A stretch of DNA of 64,000 bases, taken from Dugong dugon (taxonomy: Eukaryota > Chordata > Mammalia > Sirenia > Dugongidae). The notes under the pieces were generated by a model. The model did not search any database and was not told the DNA's origin. It saw only the letters and a list, made by a program, of their open reading frames with translations. Below are positions 23,063 to 34,223 of this stretch, one piece after another; position 1 is the first letter of the stretch, and the number at the start of each line of letters is the position of its first letter. The stretch spans positions 138,968,734 to 139,032,733 of the forward strand of contig CM057462.1 in the NCBI GenBank assembly GCA_030035585.1. Direction: 5' to 3'. The position numbers and the translations under genes were made by a program.

Positions 23063-25730
23063 GTTGTTGTTGTTAGGTGCTGTCGAGTTGGTTCTGACTC
23101 ATAGTGACCCTATGTATGACAGAACGAAACACTGCCCAGTTCTGTGCCACTCTCACAATCGTTGCTGTGTTTTAACCTATTGTTTCAGCAACTGTGTCAA
23201 TCTATCTCGTTGAGGTCTTCCTCTTTTTCGCCGACCCTCTACTTTACCAAGCATGATGATCTTCTCCAGGAACTTGTCCCTTCTAGTAACATGTCCAAAG
23301 TATGTGAGATATAGTCTCACCATCTTTGCTTCTAAGGAGCATTCTCGTTGTACTTCTTCCAAGACAGATTTGTTCGTTCTTTTGGCAGTCCACGGTATAT
23401 TCAATATTCTTTGCCAACACCACAATTCAAAGGTGTCAGTTCTTCCTCAGTCTTCCTTATTCATCGCCCAGCTTTTGCATGCATATAAGTCTATTGAAAA
23501 CACCATGGCTTGAGTCAGGAGCACCTTAGTCTTCAAGGCGATATCTTTACTTTTCAACACTTTAAAGAGGTCTTTTGCAGCAGATTTGTCCAATGCAGTG
23601 CATCGTTTGATTTCTTGACTGCTGCTTCATGGGTGTTGATTGTGGATCTAAGTAAAATGAAATCATTGACAACGTCAATCTTTTCTCCATTTATTGTGAT
23701 GTTGCTTATTGGTCCAGTTGTGAGGATTTTTGTTTTCTTCGTGTTGAAGTGTAATCCATACTGAAGGCTGCAGTCTTTGATCTTTGACCTTCATCAGTAA
23801 GTGCTTCAAGTTCTCTTCACTTTCAGCAAGCAAGGTTGTGTCATCTGCATATTTCAGGTTATTAATGAGTCTTCCTCCAATCCTAATGCCCCGTTCCTCT
23901 TCATATAGTCCAGCTTCTCGGATTATTTGCTCAGCATACAGATTGAATAGGTGTGGTGAAAGGATACAACCCTGATGCACACCTTTCCTGACTTTAAACC
24001 ATGCAGTATCCCCTTGTTCTGTTTGAACTACTGCCTCTTGATCTATGTGCAGGTTCCCTGTGAGCACAGTTAAGTGTTCTGGAATTCCCATTCTTCACAA
24101 TGTTATCCATAATTTGTTATGATCCACACAGTTGAATGCCTTTGCATAGTTAATAAATATCTTTTTGATATTCTCTACTTTCAGCCAGGATCCATCTGAC
24201 ATCAGCAATGATATCCCTGGTTCCATGTCTTCTCCTGAATCCAGCTTGAATTTCTGACGGTTCCCTGTTGATATACTGCTGCAGCTGCTTTTGAATGATC
24301 TTCCTCAAAATTTTACTTATGTGTGATAGTAATGATATTGTTCGACAATTTCTGCATTCAGTTGAATCACCCTTCTTGGGAATAGGCATAAATATGGATC
24401 TCTTCTAGTCGATTGGCCAGGTAGCTGTCTTCCAAATTTCTTGGCATAGACGAGTGAGTACTTTCAGAGCTGCATCCCTTTGTTGAAACATCTCAATTGA
24501 TAGTCCTTCAATTCTTGGAGCCTTGTTTTTGACTGATGAGCCTTGTTTTTGGTTGATGCCTTCAGTGCAGCTTGGACATCTTCCTTCAGTACCATTGGTT
24601 CCTGATCATAGGTAACCTCTTGAAATGGTTGAACATTGACCAATTCTTTTTGATATAGTGACTCTGTGTATTCCTTCCATCTTGTTTTGATGCTTCTTGT
24701 GCCATTTAATATTTTCCCCGTAGAATCCTTCAATACTGCAACTCGATGCTTGAATTTTTTTCTTCAGTTCTTTCAGCTTGAGAAATGCTGAGCCGCTTCT
24801 TCCCTTTTGGTTTCTATCTCCAAGTCCTTGCACAAGTCATTATAATACTTTACTTTGTCTTCTTGAACCGCCCTTTGAAATCTTCTGTTCAGCTCTTTTA
24901 TTTCATCATTTCTCCCTTTCGCTTTAGCTGCTTTCAAGAACAAGTTTCAGAGTCTCTGGTGACATTCATTTTGGTCTTTTCTTTCTTTCCTCTCTTTTTA
25001 ATGACCTCTTGCTTTCTTCATGTATGATGTCCTTGAAGTCATTCCACAACTTGCATGGTTGTCTCTCATTAGTGTTCAACGCATCAAATCTATTCTTCAG
25101 ATAGTCTCTAAATTCAGGTAGGATATACTCAAGGTCTTACTTGGCTCTTGTGTACTTTTTCTAATTTTCTTCAATTTCAACTTGGACTTGCATATAAGCA
25201 ATTGATGGTCTATTCCACAGTTGGCCCCTGGTCTTGTTCTAACTGATGATATTAAGCATTTCCATCATCTCTCTCCACAGATGTAGTCAACTTGATTCCT
25301 GTGTATGCAGTCTGGTGAGGTCTACGTGTATAGTCTCCTTTTATGTTGACAGAAAAGATATTTGCAATGAGGAAGTCGTTGGTCTTGAAAAATTCTATCA
25401 TGTGATCTCCAGCATCATTTCTATCACCAAGGCCATATTTTCCAACTGACAATCCTTTGTTTCCAACTTTCACATTCTGATCACCAGTAATTGTCAATGC
25501 ATCCTGATTGCATGTTTGATCAAATTCAGAAGTTGGTAAAAATCTTTAATTTCTTCATCTTGACCTTAATGGTTGGTGAATAAATTTGAATAATAGTCAT
25601 ATTAACTGGTCTTCCTTGTAGACATATGGATATCTTCCTATCACTGACAGCATTGTACTTCAGGATAGATCTTGAAATGTTCTTTTTGATGATGACTGCA
25701 GTGCCAGTCCTCTTCCTGTTGTTGTTCCTG
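23063..25730 (-). mobile_element. BovB/RTE-type LINE copy B, 5'-truncated
   Basis: Minus-strand RTE. Its 3' end (GTTGTTGTTGTTAGGTGCTG on plus) is at 23063 and its truncated 5' end in the endonuclease domain is near 25730. Both junctions fall in GCATATA-type sequence (23045-23063 and from 25731), consistent with target-site duplication in an AT microsatellite. Confidence 0.93.
23100..25700 (-). pseudogene. RTE ORF remnant (endonuclease + reverse transcriptase), copy B
   Basis: Minus-strand pieces include endonuclease text (TAVIIKKNISRSILKYN at about 25700-25640; AGDHMIEFFKTNDF near 25400), SFLKLKELKK-like linker text near 24780, and reverse transcriptase text. The last comprises ECRNCRTISLLSHISKILRK (24350), QAGFRRRHGTRDIIADVRW (24250), GCILSPHLFNLYAEQIIREA (23970), YADD at 23840-23851 and LLAESEENLKHLLMK. 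The C-terminal zone at 23425-23177 reads ILNIPWTAKRTNKSVLEEVQ. The longest open stretch is 138 codons (24091-23675). Frameshifts and stops break it elsewhere. Confidence 0.9.
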
Positions 25731-26256
25731 GCATATATATGTATATATATATACACAGAGAGAGAGAGATTTATATCAAGGAAAGGGCTCATGCAGTTGT
25801 AGAGGCTGGAACGTCCCAAGTCCATGGGTCAGGGTAGAGGCTTCTCTTGATTCACATAGCTCCAGGGGCTGGCAAACACAAAATTGGCCAGGTCAGAGAG
25901 CAGGGCTCCTGTTCACAGGCTGAAAAGATCAACAAATCCCAAGATGAGCAGGCAAGACCACAAGTAAGCTGCTAGCTCCAGTCCTAAGAACCAGAGGTCA
26001 GATGAATAGGAGCCAGCTGCAGGATCCAGAGCAAGCAAAAACCCCCAGCCTAACCAGAATATCCACTTATATTCAATGCAAGCCGCATGCCCAAAGAAGC
26101 TCGCTTTCAAACTGATTGTCTCCTCACAGCAGATCCCATCATGGAAGTGATTACAATGTATCAAATCTCACATGGAAGTGATCACGACATCATACGACTG
26201 CAAAACCACTGAGAATCATGGCCCAGCCAAGTTAACACACAACCTTAACCATCACA

Positions 26257-28252
26257 CTGATCATTGTACTCTGTCATAATTACCTCTCTGGTACTCTCCT
26301 TCATCCACTGTTTTATCAGTCTCTGCAAGGCTTATTGATGTCAACCAACTCTCAAGAGGCCTCTTTATAATTCAGAACGTTAATACTGACTTACAATGGG
26401 AGATATTTTTGGTCCATTATATTTGACAAAATGGTTAGACCTACTTAGGAGGCCAAATGGCTTAACCCTTTCAAGACTTAAATTTTTTGTGCAGTGAATT
26501 TTTTGTTGACAGAATGTGTTTTCAGTAGCGGAATACATTCAGATTAATGGACTGTGTTTAAATTTTTGGTTGGTAATATGGATTTTGTAAAAATATTATC
26601 TGGGATTACATGTGTTGCTGACAGTGCTCTGATGGCATGATTTGTGGGATGACAATGACGCAAGGATCATGGGAGGCACAATTTGTTGCAGGTGCCTTCC
26701 AGTTGGTTACATTGGGTTCCTCTGGTTTTTCCAAATATGACACACACACACATACACATATACACACACACACCTAACCCACCAGTACTCCCTAACTCTC
26801 ACACAGGAAACCATAAATATGCTTACAAGGCTTACCTAGCTGTACAAAAGACAAAAGACACAAAAATTTGACCCAGTCACGCTTCCTGGTTGCACTGCCT
26901 CATACATAAGCTTTCTACCTTAGTGAATTTTTGCCAAAGAATGTTTCTATCATTCTTCACCATTAAACAAGCCCCCATTGGAAGGCAGCATATACTTTTA
27001 GTGGGACGAATAGCCTTCTGAGAAACCTGAGAACACAAGAATGTTGGTGGGTGCATTCTGTCCCAAGATTCAATAAAGGAATAAGAAAATATAGCTTGAG
27101 GAATTCAGTGTTAGAGCAAAGAGAATGGATGTTCTTTAGCAATAACTTTGATTCATGTATGTAGTTTGACAAATTTCCTTTCTTTCCCAGAAATTTTTTT
27201 TACTGTTGCTGTTTACCTAATTTGGATTATTTTTAAAAACCAGATGATTTTTTCCATTTGACGTGGCTTGGACACATGACTGAAATATTCTAATCCAACT
27301 CTCCTTTCTCTAGTCCTGCATTGACTTGAAACTCAACTTATATTTCAGTTTTATACCTCACTGCAACGCCTCTCAAACATCTTTACTATGTCAAAATCCA
27401 ATTTTACAGTGAGTACCTTTTCAATGGAGTGTTTCCTGCTTCTGCGATGTTTTCTAGGTGCCAATGGATCCTACTTATCTTGTGTGGATTATTTTTAGTC
27501 TCAGAGAGGGTGTCCTTTTTATGTCCTTGATCTTCTCATCTGTTCTCTATGTCCAGAGTTAAGAAAATTATGGGAGAACATTTTACTCTTGAGTCTTAAA
27601 TGGTCACTTCCTACTCTCTAGGGGAAGTGTAATAACGTATATTCTTCTGAAAGCTGGCATTATAGTTACACACTTATTTCACATAATCATTGCAATTGTC
27701 TCATTACCCATAATCTAGGCTCGTAAACGAAAGTTCATTCTGCATCCATAGGAAAAAAAAATCTAGTTTGTTTCTCTAGCATATGCATTAAAATCCATAT
27801 AACTTTTTAATTCTGTTCTTCACTTTTATAAATGATCCCTTCTACTATAAAATCTAATTTAGATGGTGATTTAGAAGAGTGGATGCTATTAAAGGAAAAT
27901 CAATAAAAAATTAAAGTTATATTATAAAGGAGGGTTGAGAACCCCATAATAGTTTCTGAGTATAAACAGTCTTAGAATAGTTCACAATGAAACATATAAA
28001 GTTAAAGAAAGACAATAGCTTTCCTAAATACTTCAATTTAATAGATAGATATTGTTTTTTATCCTAGCAGTCTGATTTCTATTCTTCCAGAGTTCAGATT
28101 TAAAACAGATTATATTTTCTTTTAACAACCAACCTGAGTTCATTCAACAAATTGGAAACCTTAAAAAAAAAAAAAAGAAACAAATGCCATAAGAAGTGAT
28201 GCTACCTAAAGTCTTGTTTGGCTCAATTTGTCTGTAGTAATATTATGAACAC

Positions 28253-28293
<41 letters not shown>

Positions 28294-28474
28294 ATACGTC
28301 TTTCTTCAGATGACTGTATTTTCCCTTAGTTTTACTAATTTTTACTATTTAATAGAAAACACTTGGGACTCACAATCCCTCCTGACAATAATACACTATT
28401 TCCCATTTTTAATACTTATTGATACCTTCTATTTACAGGAGCTTTGGAATTTACAAAAGGTCTGTTAAGCATAT
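26257..28474. other. No gene seen; CA-rich microsatellites
   Basis: CA-rich tract at 26738-26775 and another at 28254-28291. The remainder is AT-rich and unique-looking. Confidence 0.5.
28254..28291. repeat. (CA)n microsatellite
   Basis: A nearly pure CA dinucleotide run of roughly 16 units, a likely polymorphic site. Confidence 0.95.
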
Positions 28475-28875
28475 GTTGTTGTTGTCAGGTGCTGTCGAGT
28501 CAGTTCCGACTCATAGAGACCCTATGTACTACAGAATGAAACACTGCCTGGTCCTGCGCCGTCCTCACTATCGTTGCTGTGGTTGAACCCATTGTTGCAG
28601 CCACTGTGTCAGTCCATCTCATTGAGGGTCTTCCTCTTTTTCGTTGACCCTCTACTTTACCAAGCATGATATTTTTCTCCAGGGACTGGTCCCTGCTGAT
28701 AACATGTCCAAAGTATGTGAGATGAAGTCTCGTCATCCTTGCTTCCAAGGAGCATTCTGGCTGTACTTCTTCCAAGACAGATTTTTTTTGTCTTTGGGCA
28801 GTCCACGACATATTCAATATTCTTCGCTGACACCATAATTCAACTGTCTTATTCTTCTTCAGTCTTACTTATTCA
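28475..28875 (-). mobile_element. RTE LINE 3' fragment (copy D)
   Basis: Matches the 3' ~400 bp of copy B: GTTGTTGTTGTCAGGTGCTG start, CCTCTACTTTACCAAGCATG, and ends after AGTCTTACTTATTCA. A 105-codon minus frame (28817-28500) is the C-terminal end of the RTE ORF, severely 5'-truncated. Confidence 0.92.
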
Positions 28876-28924
28876 GACAGACAAGTGGTGGAGTAAGAAT
28901 ATAGAGCAGATTTAAGTACATTTT

Positions 28925-29055
28925 CTTTCCATTTTATAGGTGAGAAAATGGAGGACCATAGAAGGTAAGTGATTTGTGCAGCTTAAAAGTGCCGAAGTGC
29001 AAACTAAAAGCCCAGTCCCGTTAATTCCAAATTCCATTCTTCTTTCAATATAAGC
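28925..29055 (-). repeat. MIR fragment
   Basis: CCATTTTATAGGTGAGAAAA, GGTAAGTGATTTGTGCAGC and following text form the reverse complement of the MIR core. Confidence 0.75.
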
Positions 29056-29425
29056 AGGGTTGTCATGAGCTTTGCAAATGCTAATATATGGAAAATGTTC
29101 TCGAATATTAGCTATTATAAGATACTCTCAAGTTTAGTGTTCTCAAACCTGGCCAATCCCCTTATGAATTTGTACTTTCCAAGTGTTCCTCAGGTGATTC
29201 TGAAGATCAGCGAGAAGGAGGAAACACTTCTTAGGGCCCATTCCAAGAGAACCAACTGGCTGGTGATGTCAGTAGAAAGTAGCCTGTGTATTTCACTCAG
29301 ATATGCTCACTACTGCCTACTTTCAAGTTGCAAAATCTTATTCTCCGCATTAGAAGACATCATGCAAATAATAACTGTATCTTTACTCATTGCCTTCCAT
29401 ATGTAGGCAATGTAGTAGATGCTGT
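29056..29425. other. No gene seen
   Basis: GTGTTCTCAAACCTGG near 29139 and CTCAGGTGATTCTGAAGATC near 29190 hint at a degraded MER5-like piece. No coding signal. Confidence 0.35.
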
Positions 29426-29955
29426 TGGCATTATCTAAATATGGAGGAGATATTATTGTCACCTTCGGGCAGTGGCGGTTCAGTGATAGAATTCTCTTCT
29501 TCCACATGGGGGACCTGGATTTGATTCCCAGCCAAAGTACCACATGTGTAGCTACCACCCATGTTTCAGTGGAGGCTTGCTTGTTGCTAAGATGCCAAAC
29601 AGGTTTCTGCAGAGCTTCTAGACTAATAGAACTAGGAGGAAAAGCCTGTCAATCTACTTCTGAAAATCAGCCAATGAAAATCCTATGGATCTGTTATTTT
29701 TTCCCATCTATTATGATAAAAATAGATGATAAAATTATTATCATCTGTTATATATCAGTCTGGTTCATAACTGATCATGGGGATGATGTAGGACTGGGCA
29801 GCATTTCATTCCATTGTGCATAGAATTGTCATGAGTTGGGGCTGACTTGATGGCAGCTAACAGCGACAACAACAACAGTTATCACCATCTTACAGTTCAG
29901 GAAGCTGAAGCTCAGATATGTTAAGTTACTTTCCCAAAGGAATTGACATAGAATA
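29426..29955 (-). repeat. MIR split by a tRNA-Gly SINE
   Basis: MIR text on both sides of the SINE: GGAGATATTATTGTCAC before it and CATCTTACAGTTCAGGAAGC with GTTAAGTTACTTTCCC after it. Confidence 0.65.
29463..29878 (+). repeat. Long SINE with tRNA-Gly-like head and RTE-like tail
   Basis: The head GCAGTGGCGGTTCAGTGATA, with GAATTCTC and GATTTGATTCCCAGCC, reproduces the tRNA-Gly layout with A and B box regions. The body has GTTTCAGTGGAGGCTTGC. The tail reads ATGAGTTGGGGCTGACTTGA, then GACAACAACAACAG. Imperfect flanking repeats TTGTCACCTTC/TTATCACCATC. The tRNA-like part is a promoter relic, not a tRNA gene. A second copy is at 61067-61405. Confidence 0.85.
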
Positions 29956-31015
29956 AGCTGATTTGGTTAACACATAAGTTTTGATTATTAGTTCATTAAT
30001 GATAGTGATCTGGGGTAACTGAAGCATCTTCAATACTTCAAAAGTTACACAGGCCCTTTTATTTAAGTGGGTTTATTTAGAAAATTTCCAAATTCCCTCT
30101 TATTTCTTATATCACATATATACTCACTAACTCACCCACACATACACTTAAAAAACCCAGCAAACGAAACACCTGATTGTTTAAAACTCTCATTCAGTAG
30201 AACTATTTATTTATGTAGTAGAACAGCTACTTTAAAGTATTTTCTAGACCGTATTTTCCTCAAACATTAAATATTTCAGTTTATCCTGTGAGGAAACATT
30301 TGCTTTTCAAAAAGGCTGTAGGTTTGAGTAACATACTTTGCTTTGATCCTACTTTCTGCCTAAGGAAGAGCATGTCTTATTCATCATTCAATGTGTAAAA
30401 TTTTATTGTTACTCCAGAGTTAGAGGAGGAGAAAAATAACCAAGGGTAACTGCAATTTGAAAGAGTACCCAAGAGCTGAGAAGAATATTTGAGATGATTC
30501 TCAACTTAAAAATTGTATTTTATGTTCAATATATCCCCTAGATATTATTGATTTGTTTATACACTTAGTATAACTTTGAAAGCACCACCTTAAATCAAGA
30601 AAATAGTATTAACTTTCCTGTGCCTACTTCAAAGCAATGTTTTGGAGTCAGTTATAGTTTGGGCAAAACAATCCACAGTCTTACTGGGCAAGTTACTGAA
30701 TCACTCCTGTCAATAAGACCAGTCATACCTATCTCACAATAGAAATAACAAAAATCAATGGGTCACACCTCAGTTCCTTGGAAAGCTGTACTAAAGTTCT
30801 GTCAACCAATAGTAGCTACAACAGAAGCCATCCACATCACCTACCCCTTCCTCCTCCATACCCCTATCTCTCACAGCCTGAAGAACAGAAGGCTGCGTTA
30901 GGGACCAGTCTGTGGGCCCTCTTTATATGTCTATTTCCTGCAACAAAAGTCAATAAGTATTTATCGAACATTTATAATGAATCTGACATTTGGTCAAGTA
31001 TTTGCTCTCAACTTA
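29956..31015. other. No gene seen
   Basis: Unique-looking DNA; possible faint MIR text at 30640-30745 (GGGCAAGTTACTGAATC). No coding evidence. Confidence 0.45.
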
Positions 31016-31100
31016 TGGCTTTTGCAGTAGTTGTTTCTCTGCCTGGAATGTTCCTCTTATTGATCTTCACATGGCTAGCTTCAACTTATCATTCAAATCC

Positions 31101-31660
31101 TTTTTTTTTTTTTTTTAAATTGTTTTTTACTGTACTTTAGGTGAAGTTTTACAGAACAAATAGTTTCTCGTTAAACAGTCAGTACACATATAGTTTTATG
31201 ACATTGTTTAACAACCCCACGACTTGTCAACACTCTCCCTTCTCGACCTTGGAGGACTTTTTTTTTGGTGAAAATATACACAGCCAAAGTTACACCATTT
31301 CAAAAGTTTCTACATGTACAATTCAGTGACATCGCTTACATTCTTCCAGTTGTGCTGCTATTCTCACTATACTTTTCCAAATATTCCATCCCATTTTATC
31401 TTCAAGTCACTGCCCCCAGGCTTCCCATCAAATCTTTTGAGTTGCTGTTGTCAATTTGATCTCACATAGATAATTCTTTTTTTTTTTTTTTTTTGTACCA
31501 TAGATGAAGGTTTGCAGAACAGTTCCTCATTAAACAGTTAGTACACATATTGCCCTATGACAATGGTTAACAACCCCACAACATGTCAGTGCTGTCCCTT
31601 CTCAACCTTGGGTTCCCTATCACCAGCTTTCCTGTCCCCTCCTGCCTTCTAGTCCTTGTC
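31101..31660 (-). repeat. Duplicated 3'UTR module with stacked poly(A) relics, L1 copy 2
   Basis: The module occurs at 31131-31252 and again at 31495-31611. Between them lie a T run (31258-31266), a spacer with TACATGTACAATTCAGTGAC, and a second T run at 31478-31493. The arrangement matches 12592-13133. Confidence 0.85.
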
Positions 31661-32413
31661 CCTGGACTGCTGTGCTTCATTAGTCCTGTTCTGTTTTATG
31701 AGGCTGTCCAATCCCCGGCTGAATGGTGGATTTCCGGGGTGACTTCACCACTGAGCTAAAAGTGTGTCTGGGGGCCATACTCTTGGGGTTTCTCCAGTCC
31801 GTCAGGCCAGTAAATCTGGTCTTTTTTTGTGAGTTAGAATTTTGTTCTACATCCTTTTCCAGCTCTGTCCAGGACCCTGTCTTGTGATCCTGGTCAGAGC
31901 AGTCAGTGGTGGTAGCTGGGCACCATCTAGCTGTATTGTACTTAGTCTGGTGGAGGCTGTGGTAGCTGTGGACAATTAGTCCTTTGGACTAATCTTTTCC
32001 TTGTATCCTGTTCTCTTCATTCTCCCTTGCTACCAAAGGGGTGAGACCAGTGGAGTATCTTAGATGGCTGTTCACAGGCTTTTAAGATCCCAGATGCTAC
32101 TCACCAAGGTAGAACGTAGAACATTATCTTTATAAAGTGTGTTATGCCAATTGAGCTAGATGTTCCCCGAGACCATGGTCCCCACAGCTCACAACCCAGC
32201 AATTCAGTCCCTCAGGGAGTTTGGAAGTGTCTATGGAGCTTCCATGTCCTTTCCTTGTACAAGTTGTGCTGGCTTCCCCAGTATTGTGTACTGTCTTACC
32301 CTTCACCAAAGTTACCACTTATCTATTGTCTATTTAGTATTCCTCCCCACTCCCCCAACCCTGGTAACCAGTAAAGATTGATTCTTTTTGTGTGTAAATT
32401 TTTACATGAGTTT

Positions 32414-32717
32414 TTACAGTAGAGGTCTCATACAATATTTGTCCTTTTGTGATTGACTTATTTCTCTCAGCATAATGTCCTCCAGTTTCATCCATGTTAT
32501 GAGATGCTTCACAGATTCATCATTGTTCTTTTTCTTTGCATAATACTCCATTGTGTGTATGTACCATAGTTTGTTTATCCATTCATCTGTTGAAGGGCAT
32601 CTAGGTTATTTCCATCTTTTTGCTATTGTGAACAGTGCTGTAATGAATATGGGTGTGCATATGTCTATTCGTGTGATGGCTCGTATTTCTCTAGGATATA
32701 TTCCTAGGAGTGGGATT
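32414..32717 (-). pseudogene. L1 ORF2 C-terminal stub, copy 2
   Basis: Minus-strand text encodes the ORF2 C-terminus (MEYYAKKKNN-like near 32550, then TWMKLEDIMLSE-like near 32480), ending at the stop complementary to about 32414-32416. Only about 100 codons remain. The endonuclease and reverse transcriptase are gone through the internal deletion. Confidence 0.85.
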
Positions 32718-33006
32718 GCATTTTGTAGTGCTTTTTTTGTGGTGCTGACATTTTCTTTGTTCCTCTTACTCTCCTGTGCTGAGTTCCTTTTGTTTGTGGA
32801 TTTTTTTTTTTTTTCATTTCTTTTGTTTTTGTATGTTTTGTTTTTACTGAGACTTTATGTCTTTCTTCATTTTGATGTTTAGATTTGTTAACTTTCTTTG
32901 TGGTTACCTTGAAATTTACCTTTGTCTTCCTAGATTTGAACCAGTCTATTATTACTTGGTAATGCCTTGCCTTCCTCTCCATGAGAAGATTCTGTAGCTG
33001 CATCAT
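32704..33006 (-). other. Lysine-rich inter-ORF frame, copy 2, fused across the deletion
   Basis: A 100-codon frame containing MERKARHYQV, VTTKKVNK, EMKKKKNPQTKGTQ and GTKKMSAPQ. It aligns with 2445-2693 with two one-codon length differences, so the frame is kept. Its last ~10 codons cross the ORF2 deletion junction and are not ancestral. Confidence 0.5.
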
Positions 33007-33149
33007 TTATTCCCTATTTTATTGTTCTGATGTTGTCATTTACAGATTAACCTCTCTCATTTCCTGTTGTAATTCTTTTGGTTTTGCATAGTCCTTAAGA
33101 GTTCATTTCATAGGTTGGTATCTGGCTAGTACAATCCTGTGTCCTAGAT

Positions 33150-34223
33150 TCAGCCTGTGGTCTGATGTTGTTTGTTCTCAGACCGAAGGACTCCCTGTAA
33201 TAAGTCTTGTAAGTTTGGTTTGCTTTTTACATATTCCATTAATTTCTGTTTCTCTGGAAATGTCCTAATTTCACCATCATATTTGAACAACAGTTTTGCA
33301 GGATATATTAATTCTTGGCTGGCAATTTTTTTCTTTCAAGGTTTTATATATGTCATCCCATTGCCTTCTTGCCTGCATGGTTTCTGCCAAATAATCTGAG
33401 CTTAGTCGTATTGATTCTCCTTTGTATGCGACTTTTTGTTTTTTTGGAGCTGCTCTCAGTATTCTTCGTTTGTCTTTGGTTTTGGCGAGTGTGATTATGA
33501 TATGCCTTGGTGATTTTCTTTTGGGGTCTATCCACTATGGGGTTCGTTGAACTTCTTGGTTGGTCAGCTTTTCATCTTTCATGATATTGGGGAATTTTTC
33601 TCTCAGCAATTCTTCAATGATCCTCTCTGTGTTTTCTGTTTTCTCCCCCTGTTCTGGAACTCCGATCACTCACAGATTTTTGCTTTTGACTGTATCACAC
33701 ATAATTCTCAGGGTTTCTTCATTTTTCTTTTCTTTTTTTCTTTTTTTTCTGATTTTTCCTCAAACCGAGTTGTAGCCAAGTGTTTGTCTTCAATTTTGCT
33801 GATCCTATCTTCCATCGTTTCAAACCTGCTCCTCAGCCCTTCTATGACACTGTCCATTTCTGAAATCTTGTTGTTTATCTTTTGGATTTCTAATTGTTGT
33901 TTGTGTATGATTTCTAGTTGTGAATATATTTTATCATTTTGTTCCTGTATTATTTTCTTGAATTCTTCCATTTTTTTGTCTTTTTTTCCGATGAATTTGT
34001 CTGCATTTTCCATGAACTTGTCTATTTTTTCCTCATTTTTGTCTGCCTTTTGCTTCAACTTTTGGATAATTCTGAATATTAGAGATTTGGATTCCCTATC
34101 AGTTAGGTCTAGTGCCTTTTCTTCTACTGGAAGGTCATCTGGTGTTTTATTTTGGATTCCTACTGGAACCATCCTGTCCTGTTTTTGTAAATGTTTTGAT
34201 ATTGTCTGTTGTCTTCCGGGCAT
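33150..34223 (-). pseudogene. L1 ORF1 remnant, copy 2
   Basis: The start ATG is the complement of 34221-34223 (MPGRQQTISKHLQ). The first 171 codons are open and include a strong heptad-like coiled coil (NEEKIDKFMEN, MEEFKKIIQEQNDKI, QLEIQKINNKISEMD, VIEGLRSRFETMEDRI). A frameshift in the poly-Lys stretch near 33710 breaks it before the RNA-binding and C-terminal domains, which continue in other frames to a TGA at 33150-33152. The total of 1074 nt corresponds to about 357 residues. It is the best-preserved ORF1 N-terminus here. Confidence 0.9.

Larger units (their letters stand above)
22999..26256 (-). mobile_element. LTR-like element split by RTE copy B
   Basis: The left block (22999-23062) reads GGCTTCTCTGGAGAAGCAAA. 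The right block (25731-26256) reads AAGGAAAGGGCTCATGCAGT, CAGCAGATCCCATCATGG and ends GCCAAGTTAACACACAACC...CCATCACA. As a reverse-strand element it starts TGTGATGG and resembles MaLR-like LTRs. The piece at 63550-63700 is related. A TA-rich microsatellite sits at the junction with the RTE. Confidence 0.65.

Noticed and set aside
20826-28291. CRISPR-like or satellite arrays suggested by repeated dinucleotide tracts
   Set aside because: They are simple TA and CA microsatellites with no spacer-repeat structure.
29463-29540. Possible functional tRNA-Gly gene
   Set aside because: The tRNA-like text has mismatches in conserved arms, and it continues into a SINE body with an RTE-type tail. It is a SINE head.
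32700-32735. L1 copy 2 as a product of a spliced L1 RNA
   Set aside because: On the sense strand no GT donor lies at the upstream breakpoint, although AG is present downstream. Deletion or template switching fits better.
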